Origin: Lachnospiraceae bacterium
GTDB taxonomy: Bacteria; Bacillota; Clostridia; Lachnospirales; Lachnospiraceae
DNA length: 64,000 bases
Direction of reading: 5' to 3'
Assembly: GCA_021205755.1 (NCBI GenBank)
Contig: JAJPWX010000110.1
Coordinates: forward strand, 1 to 64,000
Shown: piece after piece, positions 20,785 through 28,944 of the stretch
Layout: each line of letters starts with the position of its first letter
How positions within the stretch are numbered: position 1 is the first letter of the stretch
Made by a program: the position numbers and the translations under genes
Notes under the pieces: model-generated
Database searches by the model: none
What the model saw: the letters and a program-made list of their open reading frames with translations, nothing else
What the model was told of the DNA's origin: nothing

Positions 20785-21795
20785 TTAGAATTTACCAGCC
20801 TGAGCTGCTTCCTCAATAGACACTGCAACCGCTACCGTCATGCCGACCATCGGGTTGTTGCCCGCGCCGATCAGACCCATCATCTCTACGTGCGCCGGTA
20901 CGGATGAAGAGCCCGCGAACTGCGCGTCAGAGTGCATACGGCCAAGGGTATCGGTGAAGCCATAGGAAGCCGGGCCTGCCGCCATGTTGTCCGGATGAAG
21001 GGTACGGCCTGTGCCGCCGCCGGATGCCACGGAGAAGTACTTCTTGCCTGCTTCGATACGCTCTTTCTTGTAGGTACCAGCTACCGGATGCTGGAAACGG
21101 GTCGGGTTCGTAGAGTTACCGGTGATGGAAACGTCTACGTTCTCTTTCCACATGATCGCTACGCCTTCCGGAACGCTGTTCGCGCCGTAGCAGTTTACCT
21201 TGCCGCGAAGGCCATCCGAGTAGGATTTGCGGAATACTTCCTCTACCTTATTGGTGTACGGATCGTATTTTGTCTCTACATATGTAAAGCCGTTGATTCT
21301 GGAAATGATCTGTGCAGCATCCTTGCCAAGACCGTTCAGGATGACACGGAGCGGTTTCTGACGAACCTTGTTCGCTTTCTCAGCGATGCCGATGGCACCC
21401 TCTGCTGCCGCGAAGGACTCATGGCCAGCGAGGAATGCGAAGCACTCGGTATCCTCCTCCAGGAGCATCTTACCAAGGTTGCCATGGCCTAAGCCTACCT
21501 TACGGGTATCTGCTACAGAGCCCGGGATGCAGAAGGACTGCAGGCCCTCGCCGATGGCTGCCGCTGCGTCTGCTGCCTTGCGGCAATTCTTCTTGATTGC
21601 GATGGCTGCGCCTACAGTGTATGCCCAGCAGGCATTCTCAAAGCAGATCGGCTGAATGCCTTTGATCTGGTTGTAAACATCCAGTCCGGCGTCTTTTGTG
21701 ATTTTCTCTGCTTCCTCAATGGAAGCGATTCCATAACTGTTCAGTACGGAATTGATCTTGTCAATTCTTCTCTCATATGATTCAAATAAAGCCAT
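20785..21795 (-). CDS. GGGtGRT family protein
   Basis: A 336-residue protein named for its conserved motif, seen here as VASGGGTGRTLHPDN near residue 262. Other conserved-looking stretches are GIQPICFENACWAYTVGAAI, AFLAGHESFAAAEGAIGIAE and FAGSSSVPAHVEMMGLIGAG. The function is not known. In Clostridia it is regularly paired, as here, with an iron-sulfur scaffold-like protein directly upstream (19-nt gap), suggesting a joint role in metal-cluster or redox chemistry. It begins MALFESYERRIDKI after AGGAGGTG. Confidence 0.85.
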   Translation of the reverse strand: MALFESYERRIDKINSVLNSYGIASIEEAEKITKDAGLDVYNQIKGIQPICFENACWAYTVGAAIAIKKNCRKAADAAAAIGEGLQSFCIPGSVADTRKVGLGHGNLGKMLLEEDTECFAFLAGHESFAAAEGAIGIAEKANKVRQKPLRVILNGLGKDAAQIISRINGFTYVETKYDPYTNKVEEVFRKSYSDGLRGKVNCYGANSVPEGVAIMWKENVDVSITGNSTNPTRFQHPVAGTYKKERIEAGKKYFSVASGGGTGRTLHPDNMAAGPASYGFTDTLGRMHSDAQFAGSSSVPAHVEMMGLIGAGNNPMVGMTVAVAVSIEEAAQAGKF

Positions 21796-21814
21796 TTTGT
21801 CACACCTCCTTTAC

Positions 21815-22507
21815 TCACTCTTTGCGCGGATCAATAATCTTCACTGCATCAGCTACACGGCCATACTGACCTTTCGCCTTTTCCCATGCAGTGTTCGGAT
21901 CGTCGCCTTTTTTGATGAAATCTGTCATCTTGCCAAGGCTGACAAACTGATAACCAATGATCTCATCATCTGCGTCAAGAGCGATGCCGGTTACATAGCC
22001 TTCTGCCATCTCCAGATAACGCGGGCCTTTCTTCAGTGTGCCATACATGGTGCCGACCTGAGAGCGAAGTCCCTTTCCAAGATCCTCCAGACCAGCGCCT
22101 ACCGCCAGACCGTCCTCTGAGAACGCCGACTGAGATCTGCCGTATACGATCTGTAAAAACAGCTCTCTCATAGCTGTATTAATTGCATCACAGACAAGGT
22201 CTGTGTTCAGTGCCTCCAGAACCGTAAGTCCCGGAAGGATTTCTGCTGCCATTGCCGCAGAGTGCGTCATTCCGGAGCAGCCGATCGTCTCAACCAGAGC
22301 TTCCTGGATCACGCCATCCTTAATATTCAGGCTCAGCTTGCAGGCACCCTGCTGCGGTGCGCACCAGCCTACGCCATGTGTAAAGCCAGAGATGTCTTTG
22401 ATCTCTTTTGCCTGTACCCATTTTGCTTCTTCCGGAATCGGAGCGGCGCCATGATGGACTCCCTGCGCCACTGGGCACATTTCTTCTACTTCTCGTGAAT
22501 AAATCAT
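21815..22507 (-). CDS. NifU/IscU-like iron-sulfur scaffold protein
   Basis: A 230-residue protein related to NifU/IscU scaffold proteins: GVGWCAPQQGACKLSLNIKD, then ALVETIGCSGMTHSAAMAAE and DLVCDAINTAMRELFLQIVY hold the cysteines expected to bind the nascent cluster. The C-terminal half (GPRYLEMAEGYVTGIALDAD) is specific to this clostridial subfamily. It is cotranscribed with the GGGtGRT gene. AAAGGAG precedes the ATG. There is no cysteine desulfurase gene nearby. Confidence 0.8.
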   Translation of the reverse strand: MIYSREVEEMCPVAQGVHHGAAPIPEEAKWVQAKEIKDISGFTHGVGWCAPQQGACKLSLNIKDGVIQEALVETIGCSGMTHSAAMAAEILPGLTVLEALNTDLVCDAINTAMRELFLQIVYGRSQSAFSEDGLAVGAGLEDLGKGLRSQVGTMYGTLKKGPRYLEMAEGYVTGIALDADDEIIGYQFVSLGKMTDFIKKGDDPNTAWEKAKGQYGRVADAVKIIDPRKE

Positions 22508-22609
22508 TGTCTTACTCCTTTCGGTAAAAATATAAATATGAAACGATAAAATCGTTTACACGCAGCCATCACACTCTGCATACGCAAAACTGTCATAGCT
22601 ACTTTATTC

Positions 22610-22658
22610 GTAACAGTTCAGAACAGCATCGCTGTGGCCTGCTGTTCTGAGTAGTTAC
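22610..22658. repeat. Short (49-bp) palindromic repeat, relative of the purE-purM element
   Basis: The left end GTAACAGTTCAGAACAGC and right end GCTGTTCTGAGTAGTTAC form a long imperfect hairpin with a perfect 10-bp core (CAGAACAGCA / TGCTGTTCTG). Both ends match, in reverse, the two ends of the 275-bp element at 33,044-33,318, but the interior is missing. It lies between galE and the NifU-like gene. The rest of this 206-bp gap holds a small AAACGAT/ATCGTTT palindrome (22,539-22,555) and no gene. Confidence 0.65.
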
Positions 22659-22713
22659 ATTTATTCTCATAAAGCGGCGGATAAATCCATCCCGCTTATA
22701 AGCATAGCAAATA

Positions 22714-23730
22714 TCAGTCATTATACCCATTCGGGTTCATCGACTGCCATCTCCAGCTGTCCGCACACATTTCATCAATGCCATACTGCGCTTCCCAGCC
22801 CAACTCCTCTTTTGCCTTCGTCGGATCCGCATAACAGGTCGCGATATCGCCCGCGCGGCGCGGCTTGATTTCATAAGGAAGTGTTTTGCCGCAGGCTTTT
22901 TCAAATGCGTGAAGCACCTGCAGAACGCTGTAGCCTTTCCCGGTGCCGAGATTGTAAATGCGAACCGCCGGCTCGTCGTCAAACTTCTTCATCGCTTTGA
23001 CATGACCGTTTGCCAAATCCACCACATGGATGTAGTCGCGCACACCCGTGCCGTCCGGTGTATCATAGTCATCGCCAAATACGCCCAGCTTTTCCAGCTT
23101 GCCGACCGCCACCTGCGCGATGTATGGCACGAGATTGTTCGGAATTCCTTTCGGATCCTCACCGATGATGCCAGCCTTGTGCGCGCCAATCGGATTAAAA
23201 TAGCGCAGCAGCACCACGTTCCACTCCGGGTCGGACACATGCAGGTCCGTCAGAATCTGCTCCAGCATCCCCTTCGTCTGTCCATACGGATTTGTAATCT
23301 GTCCTTTCGGACAGTCCTCCGTGATCGGCACAAATGCCGGATCCCCGTAAACAGTAGCTGAAGAACTGAAGATAATTTTCTTTACGCCATGGTTCCTCAT
23401 AACGTCGCAGAGCGTCAGGGTACCGGTGATATTATTGTGATAGTATTCGAGCGGCTTGCGCACCGACTCGCCAACTGCCTTGTATCCGGCAAAATGTATC
23501 ACGGAGTCAATCGATTCCTTTTCAAAAATCGCATTCACCGCTTCACGATCCAGCATATCCGCATTATAAAAAGAAATCTTTTTCCCTGTGATCTGTTCTA
23601 CCCGTTCAATTGCCTTTTCATTGGAATTATAAAGATTGTCCATCACGACAACGTCGTATCCATTATTCAGAAGCTCCACACACGTATGGCTGCCGATATA
23701 ACCGGCTCCGCCCGTTACCAATACTGCCAT
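22714..23730 (-). CDS. galE: UDP-glucose 4-epimerase
   Basis: A 338-residue short-chain dehydrogenase-type epimerase interconverting UDP-glucose and UDP-galactose. It has the NAD-binding GxxGxxG as VTGGAGYIGSHTCVELL at the N-terminus, the catalytic Ser and Tyr-x-x-x-Lys in FSSSATVYGD and NPYGQTKGM, and GTGVRDYIHVVDLANGHVKA near residue 240, all typical of bacterial GalE. ATG 23,730 follows AAGGAGGAG. It is transcribed alone from the promoter at 23,796-23,824, divergent from apbE. Confidence 0.95.
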   Translation of the reverse strand: MAVLVTGGAGYIGSHTCVELLNNGYDVVVMDNLYNSNEKAIERVEQITGKKISFYNADMLDREAVNAIFEKESIDSVIHFAGYKAVGESVRKPLEYYHNNITGTLTLCDVMRNHGVKKIIFSSSATVYGDPAFVPITEDCPKGQITNPYGQTKGMLEQILTDLHVSDPEWNVVLLRYFNPIGAHKAGIIGEDPKGIPNNLVPYIAQVAVGKLEKLGVFGDDYDTPDGTGVRDYIHVVDLANGHVKAMKKFDDEPAVRIYNLGTGKGYSVLQVLHAFEKACGKTLPYEIKPRRAGDIATCYADPTKAKEELGWEAQYGIDEMCADSWRWQSMNPNGYND

Positions 23731-23795
23731 TTTCTCCTCCTTAACCAATGTCATAAGCTGCGGTTGGCCCCGCTGGTTCTATCTGGTCGTCTCCC

Positions 23796-23824
23796 ATGAT
23801 ACACTTTTCTCTCTGTTTTGTAAA
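23796..23824 (-). promoter_or_regulatory. galE promoter
   Basis: TTTACA, 17 nt, TATCAT on the minus strand, about 66 nt upstream of the galE ATG. Confidence 0.55.
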
Positions 23825-23911
23825 CCGAAAAATACGTTCGTTCCGCGAAAAAAAGCAAAACTCCTGCAAAAATCCCATAGAAAACAGCTGTGCGAAACCC
23901 TGTTTCTATGA

Positions 23912-23917
23912 TATACT
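23912..23917 (+). promoter_or_regulatory. apbE -10 element
   Basis: An extended -10, TGATATACT, lies 54 nt before the apbE start. No good -35 is visible at 17 nt, as is common for extended -10 promoters. Confidence 0.4.
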
Positions 23918-23970
23918 GAAAACGCAGATTGCTTTCCAGATCACGTTCATCAAAATCGAAAGGAGTCCTT

Positions 23971-25041
23971 ATGTTCCAATATATATATCTATCAGTTAAG
24001 GAAAATGCCCATTCCCCTGTACGCCGTTTACTGCCGCTGATGCTTGCGGCTGCATTGCTTCTCCCATCTCTCCCGGTCTGCGCTGAAGAGGAAAAAACTT
24101 CAGAAACAGGCTTTTTTCTGGACACGGTGATCACCATCACGCTCTATGGAGATACCGATTCCACAGCCATGAATGGATGCTTTGACCTGTTAGATGAATA
24201 CGAAAATATGCTCAGCCGCACCGTTGAAGGCAGCGATGTCTGGAATGTAAACCACAGCGGCGGCGAACCCACGGAAGTCAGCGAGGAGACCGCATATCTG
24301 ATCGAGACGGCTCTGTATTATTCTGAGCTCTCCGACGGCGCCTTTGATATCACAATCACACCGCTCGTAGAGCTCTGGGATGTGCAAAGCAAAGCCAGCC
24401 AGGTTTCCGAAGGTGAGACGACAGAGGAAGCACTGGCCTCCGGCCTGATTCCTTCTGATGAGGAGATTGAAGAGGCGCTTTTGCACATTGATTATACAAC
24501 AGTCTCCTGCGAAGGCACGACGGTTACTCTCTCTGACCCCGATGCAGAAATCGACCTCGGCGGCATCGCGAAAGGGTACATCGCGGATTGTCTGGAGGAA
24601 TACCTGCTTTCCGCTGGGATTGAGAGCGCTCTGATTAATCTCGGAGGCAACGTGCAGACCGTCGGCACGAAACCGGATGGCAGCAGCTGGAAAATCGGTA
24701 TCCAGAAACCCTTCGGCGGGAGTTCGGATATCATAACGGTAGTGGAATGTACCGGTGAATCGGTTGTCACCTCCGGCACCTATGAGCGATATTTTGAGGT
24801 GGACGGGATCATTTATCATCACATTCTCGACCCGAATACCGGATATCCAGCGGACAACGGGCTTGTCAGTGTCACAATCCTGGCTGACTCCTCGACCATC
24901 TGCGACGCCCTCAGCACGACCTGCTTCGTCCTCGGCCTGGAAGATGGCCTGGATCTGATCGAATCCATTGACGGCGTAGAAGCCCTGTTTATCACAGAAG
25001 ACGAGACCATGTACCGCACAAGCGGATTCCCCGAAGATTGA
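23971..25041 (+). CDS. apbE: FAD:protein FMN transferase (ApbE family)
   Basis: A 356-residue ApbE, which covalently attaches FMN to Thr/Ser of target flavoproteins outside the membrane (for example NqrB/RnfG-type subunits). It has a signal segment (RRLLPLMLAAALLLPSLPVC), after which either signal peptidase I cleavage at VCA or lipid modification of the Cys is possible; the lipobox is poor. Family motifs: FLDTVITITLYG, DLGGIAKGYIADCLEEYLLS, SALINLGGNVQTVG, HHILDPNTGYPA, and the metal-binding end STICDALSTTCFVLG. ATG 23,971 follows AGGAG. No Rnf or Nqr genes are in the window. Confidence 0.92.
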   Translation: MFQYIYLSVKENAHSPVRRLLPLMLAAALLLPSLPVCAEEEKTSETGFFLDTVITITLYGDTDSTAMNGCFDLLDEYENMLSRTVEGSDVWNVNHSGGEPTEVSEETAYLIETALYYSELSDGAFDITITPLVELWDVQSKASQVSEGETTEEALASGLIPSDEEIEEALLHIDYTTVSCEGTTVTLSDPDAEIDLGGIAKGYIADCLEEYLLSAGIESALINLGGNVQTVGTKPDGSSWKIGIQKPFGGSSDIITVVECTGESVVTSGTYERYFEVDGIIYHHILDPNTGYPADNGLVSVTILADSSTICDALSTTCFVLGLEDGLDLIESIDGVEALFITEDETMYRTSGFPED

Positions 25042-25056
25042 AAGGACGCACAAAAC

Positions 25057-26304
25057 ATGCTCCATGAAATACAGCCTTTAAATAAAGAAGAAATACAGCT
25101 GATCGAGGGAATAGAGTTCCGCTCAATCCTAATGGAAAGGATTCCATCCCAGGAGCAAGCCCCAAAAAGCGCTGCTTCTGCTCTCTTTTTTGATATTGAG
25201 ACAACTGGTCTATCCGCGGACAGATCCTTTGTCTTTCTGATCGGCTGCATCTGCTGTGAAGAGGGAAAATGGAACCGCCATCAGTTCTGTATCCGCCTGG
25301 TACAAGAAGAGAGCCTCCTGCTCTCTTCCTTTTTCGAGATCACCAAAAAAGCCCGTTTCCTGGTTCATTTTAACGGCAATACCTTTGACATCCCTTTTAT
25401 TGAGAAACGAGCTGCCGCAAATGGGCTTTGTTCTTGCTTTGATGGCCTGCTCTCCATAGACCTCTATCAGCACTTCCGTCCGTTGCGCAAGATTCTGAAT
25501 CTTCCACATATGAATCAGAGCTTCCTGGAAAAATACATTGGATGGGAGCGGGAAGATACGCTTAGCGGAAAAGAAGTCGTTTCCCTGTTCTGGAACTATG
25601 CGTCCTCACCAGAAACAGCCATAGAAAAGACGCTCTCCCCTGCCGCCCCCGACATCAATGACACTTCCACGGAGCAAACCGCAGAACTGCTTCTGCTTAG
25701 GCACAACCGCGATGATCTTCTTGGCATGCTGCAGATTCTGAAACTTGAAGCATACTGTATGCTTTTTTCCGGTCAAGATTCCATGTTTCAAACAATCTCT
25801 GTATCAGATTCGCATTCTGCGCTGCAGTTCCATTTTACCACAGCTCTGCCGCTGCCCCACCCGCTGCAGCTGACAAGGCCAGTTTTCAAAAAGGAAGAAA
25901 ACAGCCCAGTCCTGACACTGTCCGTAAACGCCTCATCCGGAAACCTCACTGTTCCCATTTTCTGCGAAACGCTCCGTTATTACATTCCGGATTATAAAAA
26001 TTATTATTACCTTCCCCTGGAGCAACAGGCGATTCACAAAAGCGTCGCCTCCTATGTTGCCAAAGAATACCGTGTTCCCGCTAAGCCTGATACCTGTTAT
26101 GTAGAAAAGACAGGACTCTTTCTGCCGCTCCCGCAAAGCTTTCCGGCGTCAGATGATTTCGCTTTTCTAAAGGAAAAACTGATTTTTCGTGAAAGCTATG
26201 ATGCAAAGCAGTTTTTCTTTGAATATACGGAAGGTACGGAACAACCGAAGGAGTTTTTGAGTTCCTACTGCAAAGCATGTCTTACTCTCATCTTTCGAGA
26301 ATAA
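25057..26304 (+). CDS. YprB-like RNase H-fold exonuclease
   Basis: A 415-residue protein whose N-terminal half is a DnaQ-like 3'-5' exonuclease domain: FFDIETTGLSADRSFVFLIG (first acidic motif, D-x-E), FLVHFNGNTFDIPFIEKR (second), and LLLRHNRDDLLGMLQILKLE (third, with the terminal Asp). This arrangement matches the YprB ribonuclease-H-like family. The C-terminal 200 residues (LPHPLQLTRPVFKKEENSPV...) are poorly conserved; their role is unknown. It follows apbE by 15 nt, so the two form an operon. Confidence 0.8.
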   Translation: MLHEIQPLNKEEIQLIEGIEFRSILMERIPSQEQAPKSAASALFFDIETTGLSADRSFVFLIGCICCEEGKWNRHQFCIRLVQEESLLLSSFFEITKKARFLVHFNGNTFDIPFIEKRAAANGLCSCFDGLLSIDLYQHFRPLRKILNLPHMNQSFLEKYIGWEREDTLSGKEVVSLFWNYASSPETAIEKTLSPAAPDINDTSTEQTAELLLLRHNRDDLLGMLQILKLEAYCMLFSGQDSMFQTISVSDSHSALQFHFTTALPLPHPLQLTRPVFKKEENSPVLTLSVNASSGNLTVPIFCETLRYYIPDYKNYYYLPLEQQAIHKSVASYVAKEYRVPAKPDTCYVEKTGLFLPLPQSFPASDDFAFLKEKLIFRESYDAKQFFFEYTEGTEQPKEFLSSYCKACLTLIFRE

Positions 26305-26403
26305 TCTTTGTGCGTCAGATGCGTATTACGAAGCAATCATGTACCTATGCATCTGTGCGCAGCAATTCTATCCGAAAGGAAAGCTCGAAGGACTTTCCAT
26401 TTA

Positions 26404-26441
26404 GAAAAAAAGAGGAAAGGCATCCTATGTCCCTTCCTCTC
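26404..26441 (-). terminator. rpsA terminator
   Basis: AGAGGAA-GG and CC-TTCCTCT arms (26,411-26,440) form a stem with a bulge; leftward a run of seven T follows. Confidence 0.7.
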
Positions 26442-26471
26442 TTCTGCTATCATTCATTCTTTCTGAATCAA

Positions 26472-27602
26472 TTATTCCTCAGAAGTCTCAGCAACCGGTG
26501 CTTCATCCTCTACAGGAGCTTCCTCTTCTGCCGGTGCCTGTACAGGCGCCTGATTCTCGATTGCCTTCATGCTCAGGCTGATCTTGTGATCCTCGCCGTT
26601 GAAATCGACAACCTTTGCCTCAATCATCTGACCAACCTTCAGAATATCGGACGGCTTATTCACATGATTGTGTGAGATCTGAGAAACATGAAGCAGCGCA
26701 TCTACGCCCGGCTCAAGCTCGATAAACGCGCCAAAGTCAGTCATTCTGGCAACTCTGCCCTCTACAATAGTGTCTCTCGCATACTTCTCACCAGCAGTCA
26801 GCCACGGATTCTGATCTGCAAACTTCAGGCTGAGTGCAATCTTGCTGCCATTGATATCCTTGATCAGAACAGTCAGCTTCTGTCCTACCTTGAAGACCTT
26901 CTTCGGGTTCTCTACATGTCCCCAGGACATCTCAGAGATATGAAGCAGACCATCTGCTCCGCCCAGATCAACAAACGCACCAAAATCAGTTACGTTCTTC
27001 ACAACACCATCTACCACATCGCCCGGCTGGATACGCTCGAAGAGCTCCTTCTGCATCTGCTCCTTCCGAGCTACCAGAATCTGCTTGCGATCACCAATGA
27101 TGCGTCTTCTTCTTGGATTAAACTCCGTAATAATAAACTCGATTTCCTGGCCGGCATACTTCTCAAGATTCTTCTCATAAGTATCGGAAACAAGGCTCGC
27201 CGGGATAAAAACTCTCGTCCCCTCTACGACAACACTGAGTCCGCCTGTCAGCACCTGTACAACCGGTGCTGTAAGTACTTCCTGAGAGTTAAACGCTTCT
27301 TCCAGTCTCTTGTTTCCCTTCTCGGCAGCGAGACGTTTGTAGGTAAGAACAACCTGGCCGTCGCCATCGTTCACCTTCAAAACCTTCGCCTCCATTTTGT
27401 CATTCACCTGGACAAGATTTCGAAGGTCCACATTTGATTCGTTTGTGTATTCGCTTCTGGTAATAATTCCGTCTGCTTTATATCCAATGTTAAGGATGAT
27501 TTCATCTTCCTTGACATCAATCACAGTCCCTTCGACTACCTCCCCATTATGAATTGTTTTGAATGATTCATCCAGCATTTGATCAAAACTCATTTCTGAC
27601 AT
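26472..27602 (-). CDS. rpsA: S1-domain protein (ribosomal protein S1-like)
   Basis: A 376-residue protein with four S1 RNA-binding domains: VVEGTVIDVKEDEIILNIGY, the less regular APVVQVLTGGLSVVVEGTRV, then VVDGVVKNVTDFGAFVDLGG and VEGRVARMTDFGAFIELEPG. The C-terminal tail is acidic (EEEAPVEDEAPVAETSEE). It helps mRNA binding by the ribosome; in low-GC Gram-positives this four-domain type may have other RNA roles. ATG 27,602 has GAGGAGG 9 nt upstream, so a TTG six codons earlier is rejected. It overlaps ispH by 20 nt in another frame. Confidence 0.92.
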   Translation of the reverse strand: MSEMSFDQMLDESFKTIHNGEVVEGTVIDVKEDEIILNIGYKADGIITRSEYTNESNVDLRNLVQVNDKMEAKVLKVNDGDGQVVLTYKRLAAEKGNKRLEEAFNSQEVLTAPVVQVLTGGLSVVVEGTRVFIPASLVSDTYEKNLEKYAGQEIEFIITEFNPRRRRIIGDRKQILVARKEQMQKELFERIQPGDVVDGVVKNVTDFGAFVDLGGADGLLHISEMSWGHVENPKKVFKVGQKLTVLIKDINGSKIALSLKFADQNPWLTAGEKYARDTIVEGRVARMTDFGAFIELEPGVDALLHVSQISHNHVNKPSDILKVGQMIEAKVVDFNGEDHKISLSMKAIENQAPVQAPAEEEAPVEDEAPVAETSEE

Positions 27603-28437
27603 GTTTTGATACCTCCTCAATCAATTTATTTGGGGTCGATGCCCCTGCTGTAATGCCTACGCAGCCCATGGATGGCAATAGTCGAATATCCAAATCTTTC
27701 ATAGTTTGTATATATAAAGTATTTGCACATTCCGTCTTGCATATCTCAAACAACTTACGTGTATTCGAGCTATGGGTACCTCCTATCACGATCATACAAT
27801 CCGCTCTGCTCGCTATCGTGCGGGCTTCCGACTGACGTTCCTCAGTCGCGCTGCATATCGTACACATGACATCTGTAGTATCATAACGCATTTTTAAAAT
27901 AATTTCAACTAATTTATCAAATTTCTTGTAATTAAATGTCGTTTGCGAGACGACGGAAAGCGGCTTTGCTGACAGTGGACGGAATTTCTCCGCCTCTTCC
28001 TCCGTACCGATCACCGTCACCGGCCCGTCTGCCCATCCTTTGATTCCCTCAACCTCCGGATGGCCGTCATTTCCGATGATCACAATTTCACTGCCGGCCG
28101 CGCTGCGCTCCTCTACAATCCGATGAATCTTCTTGACAAATGGACAGGTCGCATCAACCATCTGCAGACCATTCTTTTCAATCAGCGTATAAATTCTCCG
28201 CGGTACACCGTGGGAGCGAATAATGACCGTTCCTTCCTTCACCCGGCATAGTTCCTCTTCGCCGTTAATAACCTGAACGCCTTTTTCGGAAAGTTCGCGG
28301 ACGACCTCTTCATTATGAATAATCGGACCATATGTATAAATAGGTTTCTGGCCTTCCTCGATCTGGCGGTACACCTGATCAACAGCGCGTTTTACCCCAA
28401 AACAGAAGCCGGCCGTTTTTGCGACAACTACTTCCAT
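27583..28437 (-). CDS. ispH: 4-hydroxy-3-methylbut-2-enyl diphosphate reductase
   Basis: A 284-residue IspH (LytB), the last enzyme of the MEP isoprenoid pathway, with a [4Fe-4S] cluster held by three cysteines: AGFCFGVKRAV (residue ~12), VDATCPFVKKIH and MCTICSATEERQ. Further motifs are IIRSHGVPR, GGTHSSNTRKLFEIC and GITAGASTP. ATG 28,437 has AGGAG 7 nt upstream. In several Clostridia IspH and the S1 protein are one fused polypeptide; here they are separate, overlapping frames. Confidence 0.95.
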   Translation of the reverse strand: MEVVVAKTAGFCFGVKRAVDQVYRQIEEGQKPIYTYGPIIHNEEVVRELSEKGVQVINGEEELCRVKEGTVIIRSHGVPRRIYTLIEKNGLQMVDATCPFVKKIHRIVEERSAAGSEIVIIGNDGHPEVEGIKGWADGPVTVIGTEEEAEKFRPLSAKPLSVVSQTTFNYKKFDKLVEIILKMRYDTTDVMCTICSATEERQSEARTIASRADCMIVIGGTHSSNTRKLFEICKTECANTLYIQTMKDLDIRLLPSMGCVGITAGASTPNKLIEEVSKHVRNEF

Positions 28438-28451
28438 ACAATTCTCCTGAC

Positions 28452-28841
28452 TCAACCGGCACATTCCGTATTTGACAGCAGCTCATCATAAATCTCATCC
28501 GCCATCGCGTGTACATCTGCCCGCGGAATCTCTTTGCAAATGCTCTTCGCAAGCATGACAAGAAGCTGCTTACGCAGTTCTTCTTCTGTTCTCTCCCGAT
28601 CTCCATTCAGCGCGATGACTGCGCCCCGTCTCCGATCAATCGACACAAAGCCCTCATCCCGCAGCACAGCATAAGCTTTATTTACCGTATGCATATTAAT
28701 ACCGATATCGCCCGCCAGCTGCCGCACAGAAGGAAGCGGGTCACCTTCCCTGATCATGGATCTCGCAATTCCCAGCACGATCTGATTGCGAAGCTGCATA
28801 TACAGTGCTTCTTCACTCTGGAAGTCTATCTCTATCAGCAT
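28452..28841 (-). CDS. GntR-family regulator (YtrA-like)
   Basis: A 129-residue regulator. The N-terminal winged helix is visible as PLPSVRQLAGDIGINMHTVN followed by KAYAVLRDEGFVSIDRRRGA, typical of the GntR family. The short C-terminal tail of about 50 residues without an effector domain resembles the YtrA subfamily, which usually controls a neighbouring ABC transporter. No such transporter is adjacent; ispH follows by 14 nt. ATG 28,841 follows AAGGAGAG. The inducing signal is unknown. Confidence 0.85.
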   Translation of the reverse strand: MLIEIDFQSEEALYMQLRNQIVLGIARSMIREGDPLPSVRQLAGDIGINMHTVNKAYAVLRDEGFVSIDRRRGAVIALNGDRERTEEELRKQLLVMLAKSICKEIPRADVHAMADEIYDELLSNTECAG

Positions 28842-28944
28842 TTTTTCTCTCCTTTGTACCATTCTGCCTTCTTGGCAGGGCTTTTCGCGGTTTCCTGTAC
28901 GTTCTCATACGGTCTTCGCAGCGAGTACGGAGACCTGTAGGTTA

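Noticed and set aside
23751..24140. 129-codon minus-strand frame between galE and apbE
   Set aside because: It overlaps the divergent promoters and the signal peptide of apbE and has no ribosome binding site.
24190..25065. 291-codon minus-strand open frame
   Set aside because: Antisense shadow of apbE, which has the full set of family motifs and a good ribosome binding site.
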